64,000 nt of DNA, from NCBI GenBank assembly GCA_000149265.1, contig CH003232.1:868319-932318 (forward strand), written 5' to 3'. This document shows positions 21,450 to 33,480 of the stretch, piece by piece; the first letter of the stretch is position 1, and each line of letters opens with the position of its first letter. The notes beneath the pieces are model-generated. The model was given only the letters and a program-made list of their open reading frames with translations, was not told where the DNA came from and did not search any database. The position numbers and the translations under genes are program-made. This DNA is from Ciona savignyi (taxonomy: Eukaryota > Chordata > Ascidiacea > Phlebobranchia > Cionidae).

Positions 21450-24196
21450 TCATAAAACGCAAGTACATAAAGTCGACTTATTCTCGAACGATTCGAACAT
21501 CGTTTCCCACTCAGCCGTCATCACTTTCGTGACCTTTTCGTTTACAGTTCCAAAGTGTTTCGCCAACTTTGGCATCTTGTAAACCAAATCGTCCGAAAAA
21601 TTCATTCTCCGCCTTAAAATACCGGTTATCCAAACATCATCCAACCTTAACATAGGCGCCGTACGGGATTCGTTCCACAGTCGAGTTGCTACAGGAACTG
21701 AGGTAACGTATAACCCGCCGTGGCAGTACGGTGGGTAAATGAGCGGCCTGTATTCGTCGAACGACACGTACCACTTTAACCCGGGGTTTCTCATCGGCTG
21801 TTCGGCTTCTCCCTTTACAAACATACACATTAAGGGAACGCGGTCTCTATAATCGAATGTTCCGTTTTGTAAAGCTTCCCATTTCGTCCAGTTCAATATC
21901 GCTGTAACGTTTTCGACTAAGGTTTCAATGTTGACCAAAAAGTCGTCGTCGGCTGAGCCGTATAGAAAGTCTTTGTCTAAGTTGTAAGTCGCCCATTCCA
22001 TACCAGATAGAACCTTATACGGCATTTTGCTGTGGAAATATTATTTAATGTAAGTTTATTTATCAAATTTAACCTCTACAATGAAATTATAGGTTTACCA
22101 AATTAAAGGGACATCTAAATCATACAAAACACACTGCAAAAGCTCTGGTAACCGATGGTGGGTGTGAGATGATCTAACGATTGCGGAAACCAGTGACCCT
22201 AGATTCCATACCAAAGGTTGCAAAAATGGTCTAATAGTACGATCTCGTGGCCGAATGGTTTATCGCGACCAATATATGTACAAATTTTATCCAAAAATTG
22301 GACTTAGAGTCATGCCATTAAAAGTTCGAAACTTCGCCCGGTTCAAAAATAGAAAACAAAAAGGTCCAATTGCAGGACCCAGTGATCATGCGTTCGAAAC
22401 TAGGTTTAGACATACAAAACTACTTAAAACTTACTCGTATTCGTCCGGGCCAGAGAACTGCAGTAAATCCCCATAGCGCTCATGTTCTTCGTCCAGTAGT
22501 GCAATGGTAACCTTATCTTCCGTTTTGCCCAAAAGGAAAACGGTTTCAAATCGCGCCCCGTTTAGAAAGTTGATGGAAGGCCAGGTCTTTCGCATTAATT
22601 CTCGACGTTTAAAGTTGTCGACTTTCGACTTAATAAACGTGACCAGAGTCCAATTTGCTTCTGGAAAGTAGTTAGTGGTTAAGATAGAATGGATAGGATA
22701 TTCATGTTTATCCCCGTGAATGGGAAAACCAAGGGGGTTAACACACGGGCAATCGTCAGATCACCTCGCGCCCACCGTCGGGTTACCGGAGGTATTGCAG
22801 TGTGTTGTATATGATAGACACGTTCCTTCAATTTGATAGAACCCATTAATCCGCTGGGTTCAGGCAATGTCCGTAAAGTGTCTTGCCCAAGGACACAACC
22901 GACTAGCTAGCGACCAGTTTCGCATCTGCAACCCTTCGATTGAAAGGCGACGCACTTTACCGTTAGACCAACCAACCGGATAGGTAAGTTAGTTAGTGGT
23001 TAAGAAAGAATGGGTAGGTAAATTGGTGAATGGTTAAGATAAAAGTGGATAGGTTAGTTAGTGAATGGTTAAGATAGAATGAATAGGTAGTTAACCAATG
23101 GTTAATATAGAATGGATAGGTAAGTTATTGAATCGTTAAGATAAAATTAGATAGGTAAGTTAGTGAAAGGTTAAGATAGAATGGATAGGTAAGTTATTAA
23201 ATCGTTAAGATAGAATGGATAGGTAAGTTATGAATGGTTAAGATAAAATTACCTGATAGCTACGTCAAACTTAATATGGATACAAGGTAATCTAAATATC
23301 CGACCACCAGCCGGACCTTTGTTTAGTTATTCGATTAGTCATTTAAATACAAACAGGTTTTATATTCTCTCTAAATAAGTTTTCTGGAAAGCAATCTAGT
23401 AACAATAAATGTTGTCGTTATTGTTTGTTTTCGCATTGTTTCAACACAAGTGCACTTCGCGCCTCGTTATGACGTCATAACAGGCATTGTCAGCGGCCTC
23501 TTTTCACGAGTGATGACACATTTGAAAGGAAATAACCCGCCAACGGGTATAAAGAGCCACTGGAACCTTCATAAACAAGTAGCCCACAAACAAAGCGAAG
23601 CGGGGAAAACCCGGATTTATACACTAACTACTTTGTTTTCGATTTCTATTATATCTTTTTTATACCGAGCTAAGTTTCGAACCCATGATGGTCCCATTCT
23701 TTAGATCGTTTATTTTTACGTGTAAATATGAAGCGGAAGAATCCTACTGTTCTCTTGGCAAAACGACAGTGGTTAGAACACGTCTAAAACCAATATATAT
23801 TTCCAGTTTTGGTATAATTAGACGTGGCCGCTAAATCCACATACAAAATAATAAATCTTTATTAGTGTTATATCGTGTGTTAGATGTACATAGAGCTGAC
23901 GTGTTGTTACTGCTCTAGTTTTTTTCTGCTTCCTTTTTCAAATATTTCTATTTTATTAATTCGAGTAAAAAGGAGTAAAACATTAACCAAACTAAAACAA
24001 CGAAAATAAAAAAATCCTACTTTTCTCTTTGCTGCAGGCTTCGTTAAAACACATGCGCTTAAGCAATCTCCATGGTTCTCGTAGGTACGTGTTTGGTGGT
24101 CTTACGTCCACGTAATCCAACATCAGATAGTCGTGGGTGTGTCTGAGAATTCGAATCGTTAGTTGTGTCTAGGGTTTGGAGATCGATGTAGTCAAG
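21450..24196 (-). CDS. Family 31 glycosyltransferase (beta-1,3-galactosyl/GlcNAc-transferase type)
   Basis: Catalytic exons 22660-22435 and 22029-21450 are clear; a stem exon 24196-24106 is likely because its donor phase (1) fits. The order of motifs is that of GT31: NFKRRELMRKTW near the start of the domain, FETVFLLGK, EHERYGDLLQ, then YKVLSGMEW, the metal- and UDP-binding ADDDFLVN, and LDDVWITG, which corresponds to the family's EDVYVG block. Such enzymes are type II Golgi membrane proteins adding Gal or GlcNAc in beta-1,3 linkage to glycans. The stop follows TLCTCVL. The N-terminal anchor is not in these exons; a candidate signal-anchor exon lies at 27718-27831 but its phase (2) does not fit the stem exon directly, so another small exon would be needed. 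Donor and acceptor specificity cannot be read from the sequence. Two neighbouring exons are separated from the stem by a SINE and a minisatellite. Confidence 0.85.
22690..22983 (-). mobile_element. SINE-A, best-preserved copy
   Basis: All body blocks are intact with few differences from the family average; it starts 30 bases beyond the GT31 catalytic exon. Confidence 0.9.
22975..23260. repeat. Minisatellite, about 33-bp unit
   Basis: GGATAGGTAAGTTAGTGAA followed by GGTTAAGATAGAAT recurs about eight times with point changes, starting at the end of a SINE-A copy. Confidence 0.8.
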
Positions 24197-24464
24197 CTGG
24201 GTTTTTGGTAATGGTCATTGGTCGGACGGTAGTGGGATCAAAACTTGCACGTTGCTGGTTGCCTTTTTTGTAATTTTGTTTGTAGCCGTGAATTGGGGGC
24301 ATCAAGCTGTCCATGCGAGCTTTTTGGTATCGCGATCCCCAATAGTCGAACGATTGTGGATTCGAAACTTTCACGTTGCTGGTTGTGTTTTGTCATTTTG
24401 TTTGTAACCGTGGGTTGTGGATCGATGTGTCCCAGAAAACGTTTTGTAAGCGGCCATCACTAGG

Positions 24465-24668
24465 ACCGTTGTGAGCCAAGTTTCGAACCCATGATGCGCT
24501 CATCACTAGGGCCGTTGTGAGCCAAGTTTCGAACCCATGATGTTCTCATCACTAGGACCGTTGTGAGCCAAGTTTCGAACCCATGATGCGCTCATCACTA
24601 GGGCCGTTTTTTTGTATTAGAGTCGGCATATGTATCGGTCGCGTTAACCATTTGGCCACACGACTTCG
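24465..24668 (-). mobile_element. SINE-B with its B-box end repeated four times
   Basis: GTGAGCCAAGTTTCGAACCC with ATGATGCGCTCATCACTAGG is repeated in tandem at about 50-bp period, then one full SINE-B 5' part follows (GGTCGCGTTAACCATTTGGC). Confidence 0.8.
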
Positions 24669-24849
24669 AAACTTTTATATCGGTGATTGGATTTGTTATT
24701 GGGTAAGACACTAAACGTCAGTTGCATAGGCCAATGGATTAAAGAATTTAATAATAAAACAAGATACATTGCATACAACATAGTGTAATGGCAATGTTAA
24801 CCCGATTGTATGAAGCTATTTGATAATTGTATTTTAACCGTCCCTATAA

Positions 24850-25053
24850 TCTCGGATTGAGGACAACGACAGTCACAGGGAGGAATAAATGTTACATTTC
24901 CACAAGTCCACGGTCGTGTTTTCGACAGTATGGTTGTCGAAACTATTACAGTGTGTTTAGCTTTATCTTGTATTAGATTTTAACGTATTCATGAGATTAA
25001 ATAAGGCACTGATTTTAATTCGGAAAAAGAATAACGCACTCGTGTTTTAACCA
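24850..25053. repeat. Duplicated block, left copy
   Basis: About 200 bp (ATCTCGGATTG ... ATAACGCACTCGT) recur at 25668-25866 in the same orientation with many point differences; the octamer minisatellite and a SINE-B lie between them. Confidence 0.75.
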
Positions 25054-25115
25054 TGCATTTGTTTTCCCACCCGTAAACAAAGTATCCTATCTTATCTATA
25101 GGGACGGTTAAAATA

Positions 25116-25341
25116 ATATGCAAATAATTAACCCAGTAATATGCAAATAATTAACCCAGTATTATGCAAATAATTAACCAAGTAATATGCAAATAATTAA
25201 CCCAGAAATGTGCAAATAATTAACCCAGTAATGTGCAAATAATTAACCCAGTAATATTCAAATAATTAACCCAGTAATATGCAAATAATTAACCCAGTAA
25301 CATGCAAATAATTAACCCAGTAATATGCAAATAATTAACAA
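25116..25341 (+). repeat. 23-bp minisatellite of ten octamer (ATGCAAAT) units
   Basis: ATGCAAATAATTAACCCAGTA units recur exactly every 23 bases from 25118 to 25325. Seven or more keep ATGCAAAT or TGCAAAT, the POU-factor octamer, followed by the homeodomain-type AATTAA. Confidence 0.9.
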
Positions 25342-25457
25342 ATACTTAAAGTCAGTAGAGACAGGCGAGATTCCGGAGCCTTAATCAATAGTCAGTACCG
25401 GTGGAGGGCAAAATGAAAGGAGGGCATAAAACTTAATCCCGAATTGCGGTTTACCAG

Positions 25458-25562
25458 TGTGGCCAAATGGTTAGCGCGACCGATATATATACCGAATACT
25501 ATACAAAAACGATCCTTCTGCCCAATACAAAAACGGTTCGAAACTTGGCTCGGTAAAAAAAC
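25458..25562 (+). mobile_element. SINE-B between the duplicated blocks
   Basis: GTGGCCAAATGGTTAGCGCG to GGTTCGAAACTTGGCTCGG and poly-A. Confidence 0.8.
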
Positions 25563-25667
25563 ATATTAAAAAATAAAAATGTTGGTGTATTAATAAACCA
25601 ACTAACGAAATACCGAACTTAGAAACGAAACCATCATGGTTTCGAACTTGGTCCAGTAAAAAAAAAT

Positions 25668-25866
25668 AATCTCGGATTGGTGGACAACAACAGTCACAGG
25701 GATAGATAAATGTAACATTTCCACAAGCCGACGGTACTGTTTTCGACAGTAGGGTTGCCGAAACTATTGCAGTGTGTTTAGCTTTATCTTGTATTAGATT
25801 TTAGTGAATTAATGAGATTAAATAAGGCACTGATTTTATTTCGGGGAAGGATAACGCACTCGTCGT
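25668..25866. repeat. Duplicated block, right copy
   Basis: Direct repeat of 24850-25053 (shared TTTAGCTTTATCTTGTATTA and GAGATTAAATAAGGCACTGA). Confidence 0.75.
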
Positions 25867-25869
25867 TAT

Positions 25870-27330
25870 CATTATACGGCAACCAACGGATAATCTTGCT
25901 TTAATTCTCCAACAAGCAATATCTATTATTGTGTGATCGATATACGATAGATATAAGAAAACAGGACACTAACAAAGAGTAATTGGAATGACAATAAGCT
26001 CCTATAATCAGAAAGATAGTTTAATACAATAACACATTACCACCTATGTTCTTTGGTCAGCCGATGGCCGATAAACATCTTTTCGGACCTAACGACACGT
26101 TTAAAATCGTATTAAGACCACATTATGCATTAAGCTAACGCTCCAGTAGTTCTATTGTTGTACGACCTACTTTCAAAATTAGCGTTGATGCTAAAGAATA
26201 GTTTGGTCTGAAAACGTATTTACGACCTACATAACTTAGCCACGCATGTGTCAGATTAATATACTCCTGCTTATATATACTTAAACACATATCAACAATC
26301 AACCGTGGATATTATTGATAAATACATCAAATGTGCATCTGTGTCTCATTCCCAAAGTCCCTTTCATACATATTTCCATACAAATCAACTTTGATAAACA
26401 CATCAGCTGTTGATCTGTTCAATATTTCCAAAGTTTCCTACCATACACATTTCCACACAAATCAACCTTGATAAGCACACCACCTGCCCATCTGTGCCAC
26501 AATTCCAAAATCCCTACCATACACATTTCCACACAAATATACCTTGACAAACACAACACCTGTCCATTTGTGCAGCATCCCCAAAGCTTTGATCATATAT
26601 ATTGACAAACAAATTACCTTAATAAGCACACCACCTGTTCATCTATGCTACAAAGTCCCAAAGCGTGTTTTGACTCCAGTAAAAAAACTGGAAACACTCG
26701 TCCGGCTGCTGGTTAATTAGAAAGTTCACCTCGGGTCGTTAATGCATTCAATCGATGTAACAAGTAGTAATTACGTACGTCTCTGTGCATTTATTCTCTA
26801 GGGGCATTCCCCCGTGTGCATAATCTAATTGAAATGACTGACTCGTTCAGGCGTTATATATAACAACCGACTTGTTTCAGCATTACATAAAATAACTGAT
26901 TTGTTTAAATATTATATGAAATGACTGATAGCTGAATTGTAACATGACATGAAATTAATGATTTATGATTGACGTATGCTTTTGGATAAAATGACCGATT
27001 TTATTATGCATAACTTAAAATGATTGACTTTTTTATGTTTTACCAATAAACTGTGATAAAACATAACCAAATATACAATAAACAATTCAGGAACACAACC
27101 AATCAAAACGCGTATGTTGAACCCAGTGGTCTTGTGCATTGAACAATAACTTTAGAAATGTCTCTATAGTATTAACCACGCTGCAAAAATCCAAGGTAAT
27201 AATTCGGCGGTAATCTGACGATTACAAGTCTTATAACACTCTTGCGTTATCTCATCCAGAATACAAAAACTTGGGCAATTCATTTCAGTTGGAGTAAATG
27301 CCCCTTTAAGGTCTGTATTTTCGGCATGGG
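25870..27330. other. No gene recognised
   Basis: AT-rich; apart from the 75-bp tandem repeat nothing coding or structured stands out. Confidence 0.6.
26330..26665. repeat. Tandem repeat of about 75 bp
   Basis: TTTCCACACAAATCAACCTT and GATAAGCACACCACCTGCCC alternate with CCCTACCATACACA four times; related single units occur at 2900-2990, 28150-28400 and 32540-32690. Confidence 0.7.
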
Positions 27331-27337
27331 GCTTTAG

Positions 27338-27526
27338 GGAAAACTAAAAGGAGGGAAGGAGGAAAACTGCACGATAAAGTGAAGATTAGGGCATTAAAGT
27401 TAGTTTTAAACTGGGGTTGGTGTTACGGTTAGTTCTGGGGTTAAGATTAGTGTTTAGGGCAGGGTTAGAATTATTTTGCATAAATTTAGCAAGCAGTTTC
27501 CCCTTTCCCTTCTTTTAGTGTTGTCC
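27338..27526. mobile_element. GGGCAACACT MITE
   Basis: GGGAAAACTAAAAGGAGGGA to CTTTTAGTGTTGTCC. Confidence 0.75.
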
Positions 27527-27717
27527 GGAGTAATATGTTAGTAGTTTGGGGTAACTTTTAAAAATGCAACTGTTGATATTGGCTAAAAATATTAAAACTT
27601 TGATAGCCATTTTTAATTGTTGTCGTATAGACAAGATACACAATTTATGTCGTATGCCTGTCCCGACTGCTTTAATGTATCCTAACCCATCCCGTCTAAT
27701 GATAACATATAAATTAC

Positions 27718-27942
27718 CTGTTATGAATGGGCAGTAGTATGGCAATCATCATGTACGATATCGAACCCATAAAGACAATTGTCGCCATGAACAGAAACTT
27801 CGTTCCCATGCCGACCGTACAATACCACAGCCTTGACTTAAACTAAATAATTCAGGCACTTTGCCGAAATATTACCTCCCGGTCGCTTCCCAGACGTTTA
27901 CAGTCTTCAAGTTTAACCCGTCTGTGATTGTATAGTAATAAC
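27718..27942 (-). CDS. Candidate signal-anchor exon pair, possibly 5' end of the GT31 gene
   Basis: Two exon-like blocks lie in tandem. The first, 27942-27876, has a strong acceptor (TTTTTCCTTGCAG) and a GTAATA donor and is open in two frames; the frame reading TITDGLNLKTVNVWEATG keeps phase with the next block. The second ends at a GTAATT donor at 27717 and contains an ATG at 27809 followed by a single hydrophobic segment (FLFMATIVFMGSISYMMIAI) after a short basic start, the shape of a type II membrane anchor. It is on the same strand as the GT31 exons about 3.5 kb downstream, which lack an anchor. Linkage is inference and the intron phase mismatch (2 versus 0) argues for an unseen exon or a different gene. 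Confidence 0.35.
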
Positions 27943-28399
27943 CTGCAAGGAAAAAGTTTACAATGGCGACAATGTAAAGAATGGCTTGCACAAGTCGTAT
28001 AATGTTACAGATAATCTTCGTTTATCTTTTAAATATGATCCTACACATACACCCACAACATTTACTAAGTTGAAGAATTAATTTGTTTTTACTCGCGATC
28101 TCTTAATAAGTTTCTTTCTCATTTCTAAACCCAGTTCATATACATTTATGCGCCAATAAACCTCGATAAGCACACCGCCTGTCCATACGCGCCACATTTC
28201 CAAAGTCCCTACCATATATTTTTGTACACTAATAAACTTTGGTAAACACACAACATGACCATTTGAGCAACATTACCCTGTCATACGAAGTCCCTACCTT
28301 ACAAATTTCCACACAAATTAAACTTAATAACTTGCAAAGCTAACCCACATTTCCAAAGTCCCGACTCTGTATGTTTTCACACGAATCAACCTAAATGTG

Positions 28400-29915
28400 C
28401 ACGCTACCCCTCCATATACGACCATATTTCGAAACCCAAACCATAATTTCATTATATCAACCTTGATACGACCTACTATACAGTAAATCAAACCCTTGAC
28501 CAGCACCATTGACCTACTTATATCGGCTATCTTTACAGCGTTCATTAAGCCAAAACAACAACAAACATATCAAGCACTTTATAGACTTCATCTCTTTATT
28601 ACAACCTGCTTTTAGGAGCAAAACTCATTCCAATACATCTTACGTTTTGCCTTTAAAATTAAACAAACTGACGTATGCGCGATTTAATAACGTGTAAACC
28701 TGGAAAAATATGACAAATATAATCGCCCTTTACCAAATGCTAGTAGATGCTTTTAAGTCGCCTCTGTCCATAATAAGACTGTTGGCTACATAGGACTCTT
28801 GCCCAGTAATTTGAACTCTGGCCCTCAGGGCATAAATCGCTATGACGAGTCGTCAGCGTAATTGAAAAAATGTTCACTGCTGAATAGACATGAATATTTA
28901 TTGTAAAAGTAATTTAGCGCGTCCAAACGAGCGATTTTGTGATATTACAAGCACCGATAGTGCATTACAACAACATCAATTAATCTAGTGCAAAGCAAGT
29001 CCAATTATACTGCTATAGAACCTTGTTATAGACCTACGTTGATACATTTACTATTCTGCTACTAACCAGATAATAGACTCGATAACTACATGCTTAACAC
29101 CTTGTACTACGGTCAATTGCCGTGTCCAATTATACTGCTATAGAACCTCGGTATAGAACTGCTAGTATCGTTGATACATTTGTTATTCACTAGAAAATAG
29201 ACTCGATTACTACATGCTTAACAGCGTGTAGGCCTACTGCCGTCGACGGTCGTCGCTTTGGGTGTTAGGAACCTTTGTTTTAAGTGTTAACAGTTGACTG
29301 GCACCCTTGGCAGTGTAAGTGTAAACTTTTGTTTAAGCTCAAACGTTCGCTGGTTGAAACTAGTTGCTGTTTACTTCTTGAGGTGTAAACATCAAGATTA
29401 ATTGGCAAGGTCTCCTATCACTTGCTTGCTGTATGGACAAAGACTAATTAAACTGAATAACGCGAACTGATTAATGTACGAACTGAGTTCGCTAGTTCTT
29501 ACAACTTTTTTTATCAAGTTCAAATGTTAAGTGTGAATGCCCTACCTTACTTTAAGAACAATACATACGAAACTAATTCTTTCGCACCAATTTCATGCCC
29601 TAACTAAGATCAACAATCCAATTCAATGTCTACAAATCCAATATTCCACTGTACCGAGGAAAATTAGGATATTTTCCCATCTAAACCTTTTGTTATCAAG
29701 GCAAGCGGCTGTTTGGTGGAGCGCTGGTAAACCCAATCAATATTAGTTCGATAAAAGTGTTTTGTGGCGCGAATGCTACCATCACTTCACTGTAATGTGG
29801 ATTGTCAAGGGTCGTTTCAATCTACAACAAGTGGGTTTCAGTCGCCGCCTCCACGTTTTCGGAACTACGGTGTTTACTCGGTTAGGTTGTGTGGTGTTTT
29901 TATAAGTGTATAACA
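28400..29915. other. No gene recognised
   Basis: Contains the 120-bp duplication; open frames here are short and AT-driven. Confidence 0.6.
28985..29232. repeat. Tandem duplication of about 120 bp
   Basis: CCAATTATACTGCTATAGAA and GACTCGAT.ACTACATGCTTA occur in both halves. Confidence 0.7.
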
Positions 29916-29919
29916 TGTG

Positions 29920-30030
29920 GACGGTCGTGTGACCAAATGGTTAACGCGACCGATACATATACCGACTACAATACAAAAACGGTCCTAGTAACAATCCTTT
30001 AATGGGTTCGAAACATGGTTAGGCTAAATA
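29920..30030 (+). mobile_element. SINE-B
   Basis: GTGTGACCAAATGGTTAACG to GGGTTCGAAACATGGTTAGG, followed by a TA microsatellite. Confidence 0.8.
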
Positions 30031-30067
30031 TATACATATATATTTATATATATATATATATATATAA
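30026..30067. repeat. AT dinucleotide microsatellite
   Basis: Nearly pure (TA)n, following a SINE-B A-rich end. Confidence 0.9.
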
Positions 30068-30204
30068 TTGTAACGTATGAAGCCTATTTAATAGAGAAAA
30101 TACTTTAGAATTGTATAATGGCGCTTCGTGTTTTAGTTGGCTGGGTAAAATTACGTATTAACGTAATTGTGGCCGAATTGTTAATGCGAACGATACATAT
30201 TCAG

Positions 30205-30320
30205 CATGTGTGACCGATTGGTTTGCTCGACCGATTCATATATCGCTTCATATATAAAAAAACGGTTTTAGTGGCGAAACCATCATGGGTTCGAAACTTA
30301 GCTCAGTAATAAAAACATTA
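30205..30320 (+). mobile_element. SINE-B
   Basis: GTGTGACCGATTGGTTTGCTC to GGGTTCGAAACTTAGCTCAG. Confidence 0.75.
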
Positions 30321-30452
30321 CGAGGGGTGTAATGATTGATACTAAGGGATACTTATTCATTACAATTCCAAAAACTGTGAAAATCCTAAGTTTGACATAT
30401 CGATTTTCTCGCTAGAATGAATCCGACCGGTTAGCCTAGTGGTTAAGTGCGT

Positions 30453-30552
30453 NNNNNNNNNNNNNNNNNNNNNNNNNNNNNNNNNNNNNNNNNNNNNNNN
30501 NNNNNNNNNNNNNNNNNNNNNNNNNNNNNNNNNNNNNNNNNNNNNNNNNNNN
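30453..30552. other. Assembly gap of 100 Ns
   Basis: Exactly 100 N, a conventional unknown-size gap. It falls 30 bases into a SINE-A head, so the repeat probably caused the break. Confidence 1.
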
Positions 30553-30764
30553 TTTTAATGTTGATAATTTTAACATATTAAAAATTTTTTTCTCTAAGAT
30601 TTTTTTTTAGTTTCTTTATGCGCACCGTTGGATTACCGGGGCTATTTAAATGTGTTGTAAACATGATTAAGGCGCGATTACTGACTGTTTTGGTTCAAAC
30701 CTTTATTCAATAGTGTTCGGGTCACTTATATAAGTATTATATAATACGTTTTTGCGGATTTTGT

Positions 30765-30850
30765 TCAAACCACTAATCTGCTGCGTGTTTCTGAGGTCGT
30801 GAGTTCGAAACCCGCCCTGGCAGGTGATTTCCCTTACGACATGCTTAAGC
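30765..30850 (+). repeat. Possible third tRNA-like fragment
   Basis: GGTCGTGAGTTCGAAACCCGCCC resembles a B box; there is no matching A box in order. Confidence 0.3.
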
Positions 30851-30859
30851 TGCTTTAAA

Positions 30860-31745
30860 AAAGAGATAACTAATTAGGTCTACTTTAATGGAATTAAACT
30901 TATGTAGTTCGTTTAATTACAAGCAGAGAAATATAAGCAACAGCACACAACACTATTATTTCAAATCAATTTCTAAAAACTAATACTATCATCGCTACAA
31001 CGTAGATTTGCGCAGCCTTTAAACATAATGTTCTGTTATATTATCAAAAGATAAAATCTATACAATTTAACAAAATTCTACTAATAAAACATAAGACGCC
31101 TATATTAACAGGGATGTTTATTTAATATAGTATTTGCTTTGATGTCTTAATATTGCAGAAAATCAGACATAAAAGCAAGAAAGATGTGGTTAAATATCAT
31201 AAGATTTTACGTTACTTGTTACGGATAGAATATTGTTATAGTTTTAGTTCATTTTACTTTGGTTTCGAATTTTAAAACAATTATTAAAAAAAACATACAC
31301 TTAAACTATAATAAATTGCAAAATGGGATAAAGAGCAAAATGGCAGTCGTAAAAGTACATTTATCAAAGCCGTTTTTCAATGGTGCATGTTGGAATCGTT
31401 TTAGTATCATGTTTATGTTAAATGAAATGGTATTTTTATTATAAGTACGTATATTCAGTCCACCAATCCAGAAAAATTAGTTAGTTATTCGTCCCATTTC
31501 ATGTTTGTTTTATATTCGAAGGTTTTATTTCACAAATAACATCTATCTGGGCAAACACCGTTGTAAATTAAATACAACCCTATCACTAAATAACAAGGAC
31601 GGTTTTCTGGCATTGATATAAAGGATGCGGTTTACCGCATTTGAACGGAAAGGTTAAATCGATATTTTAATTTACGTCTAAACCAAGGCAATGGCGGCTT
31701 GGGTAATTTTGCTTCCCTGGACTATTCCATGCAATTTGCAAGTAC
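30860..31745. other. No gene recognised
   Basis: AT-rich with no repeat family identified. Confidence 0.6.
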
Positions 31746-31750
31746 GAAAA

Positions 31751-31944
31751 GGGCAACACGAAAAGGAGGGAAACTGTTTACTAAAACTTTGGAAACTAAT
31801 TTAAACCTTGCCCTAAACACTAATCTCAACCCCATAACTAACCCTTATACCAACCCCATGTTTAAAACTTACTCTAATGCCTTAATATTCGTTTTAGTGT
31901 GTAGTTTCCCTCCTTTTCCGCTTTTCCTTTCTTTAGTTTTCCCC
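31751..31944. mobile_element. GGGCAACACT MITE
   Basis: GGGCAACACGAAAAGGAGGG to CTTTAGTTTTCCCC; a weaker relative follows at 32024-32250. Confidence 0.75.
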
Positions 31945-32249
31945 GCACGGGAAGAGCTCTTTCTCAAAAACCGCATAAACTCAATATATTATTTTTGGAA
32001 CATGAAACGGGTAAAACTAAAATAGGGGAAATGTGCAAGGGGAAAAGGAAGGAAACTGCCTACTAAAACTTTAAAGTATATTTCTAATCCTGTACCAAAT
32101 AATAAAGTCACCACCTAAGAACTAAAGCTAACTTTCACAAATCTAAACCACATTCACAAATCTAACTAAAACCACATAATCCTCAATTCAGTGTGCAGTT
32201 ACTATCGTTCTTTCATATTTCCCCCCTTTTAATGTTTCTGGTTTTAGTT

Positions 32250-33160
32250 TTTCATGGAACTCACGTTTAGATTTCCGTATAGATCGCATAGATCTAAATA
32301 CTATCTTCCCGCATTTTTAGAAGCTAAAAATCGGCTATATACATATTCCCAACACTGTCAGTCAGGGTTCCGTTGTTTTCATTCAAGCATGGCTAACAGA
32401 ATAATCTAAGCTCTTGACACATCTTTATTCAGCACGCTGCACTAATACATAAGGGATCCAATACTACAAATGGCTCGATTCGCGGGACCAAACCATTGCA
32501 CGCCGATCTATAGATTGGGCTATATTTAACAGTGCATATATGTTAACCTTGATAAACTAATAGACTTGTCCATATGCGCCACATTTCCAAAGTCCCGATA
32601 AAATATATATGGGTACACCAATACACTTTGATAAGCAAACAATCTGTCCATTTGAGCCACATTTCCCTGCCATAATTGTTACACTTTGATTTTCCAAATA
32701 TTTTATGAAAAAAGCGCACTATGCGCACTGACTAAACAATATATATATATATACATACACACATAGTATTACTATTAATCGGAGATTTATCTAGTATATA
32801 AATTACTACGAGTACCGATTTTCTCGACGTTTCAATTTCAAAGAAATTGCTGATAAGTGTTACAGCTTTCTTTATTATTGTCCTTACTATACATTTTGTC
32901 TACATATGCATAACATACAACTGTTGTCTATGCAGCATCTTTCTTGGAAAACGCTTATCTGTTCATACCAGTCAGAGCTTAACAGACTAGCTAATGAAGG
33001 GCCCAGTCGCTAATCTTTCATCAAAATGAAAAGCTGCATGACGTAATCCCGGCTGGAATGCTATATTAGGAATGCTGATTTCTATCGACGTAGACCTCGG
33101 ACAAGTGTTTCCGGTAGTTTTCCGGGAAAGCGTTCATGACCCTAAGGCGCGAAAGTACGT
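32250..33160. other. No gene recognised
   Basis: One dispersed 75-bp-type unit at 32540-32690 and a short TA tract at 32735; otherwise featureless. Confidence 0.6.
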
Positions 33161-33480
33161 ATATCAAGAATAAAGTCAACGAAACGTAGATTTAAGCATG
33201 GGGTCATAAAATTTAAAGCACAAAGTAAAAAAAGTATTTGAAGGTATAAAGTCAAAAAAATCAGGCATAATGTAAAGTAGATTCAAGAATACAGTCAAAA
33301 TACTCAAACACATAAATTAAGTAGATTTAAGCATGGGGTGCGAAAATTTAAAGCATAAAGTAAAGCTAAGTATATTTAAGTATAAAGTCAAAAAATCCAG
33401 TCATAATCTAATGCAAAGTAGATTCAAGCATACAGTCAAAAATTCAATCATAAAGTAATAATATTTTCAAGCAATAAGTC
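33160..33480. repeat. A-rich tandem repeat
   Basis: GTAGATTCAAGNATACAGTC and GTAGATTTAAGCATGGGGT units recur irregularly with AAAATTTAAAGCA spacers. Confidence 0.6.

Noticed and set aside
25116-25341. CRISPR-like regular array
   Set aside because: No unique spacers: the whole 23-bp unit repeats, and the genome is animal.
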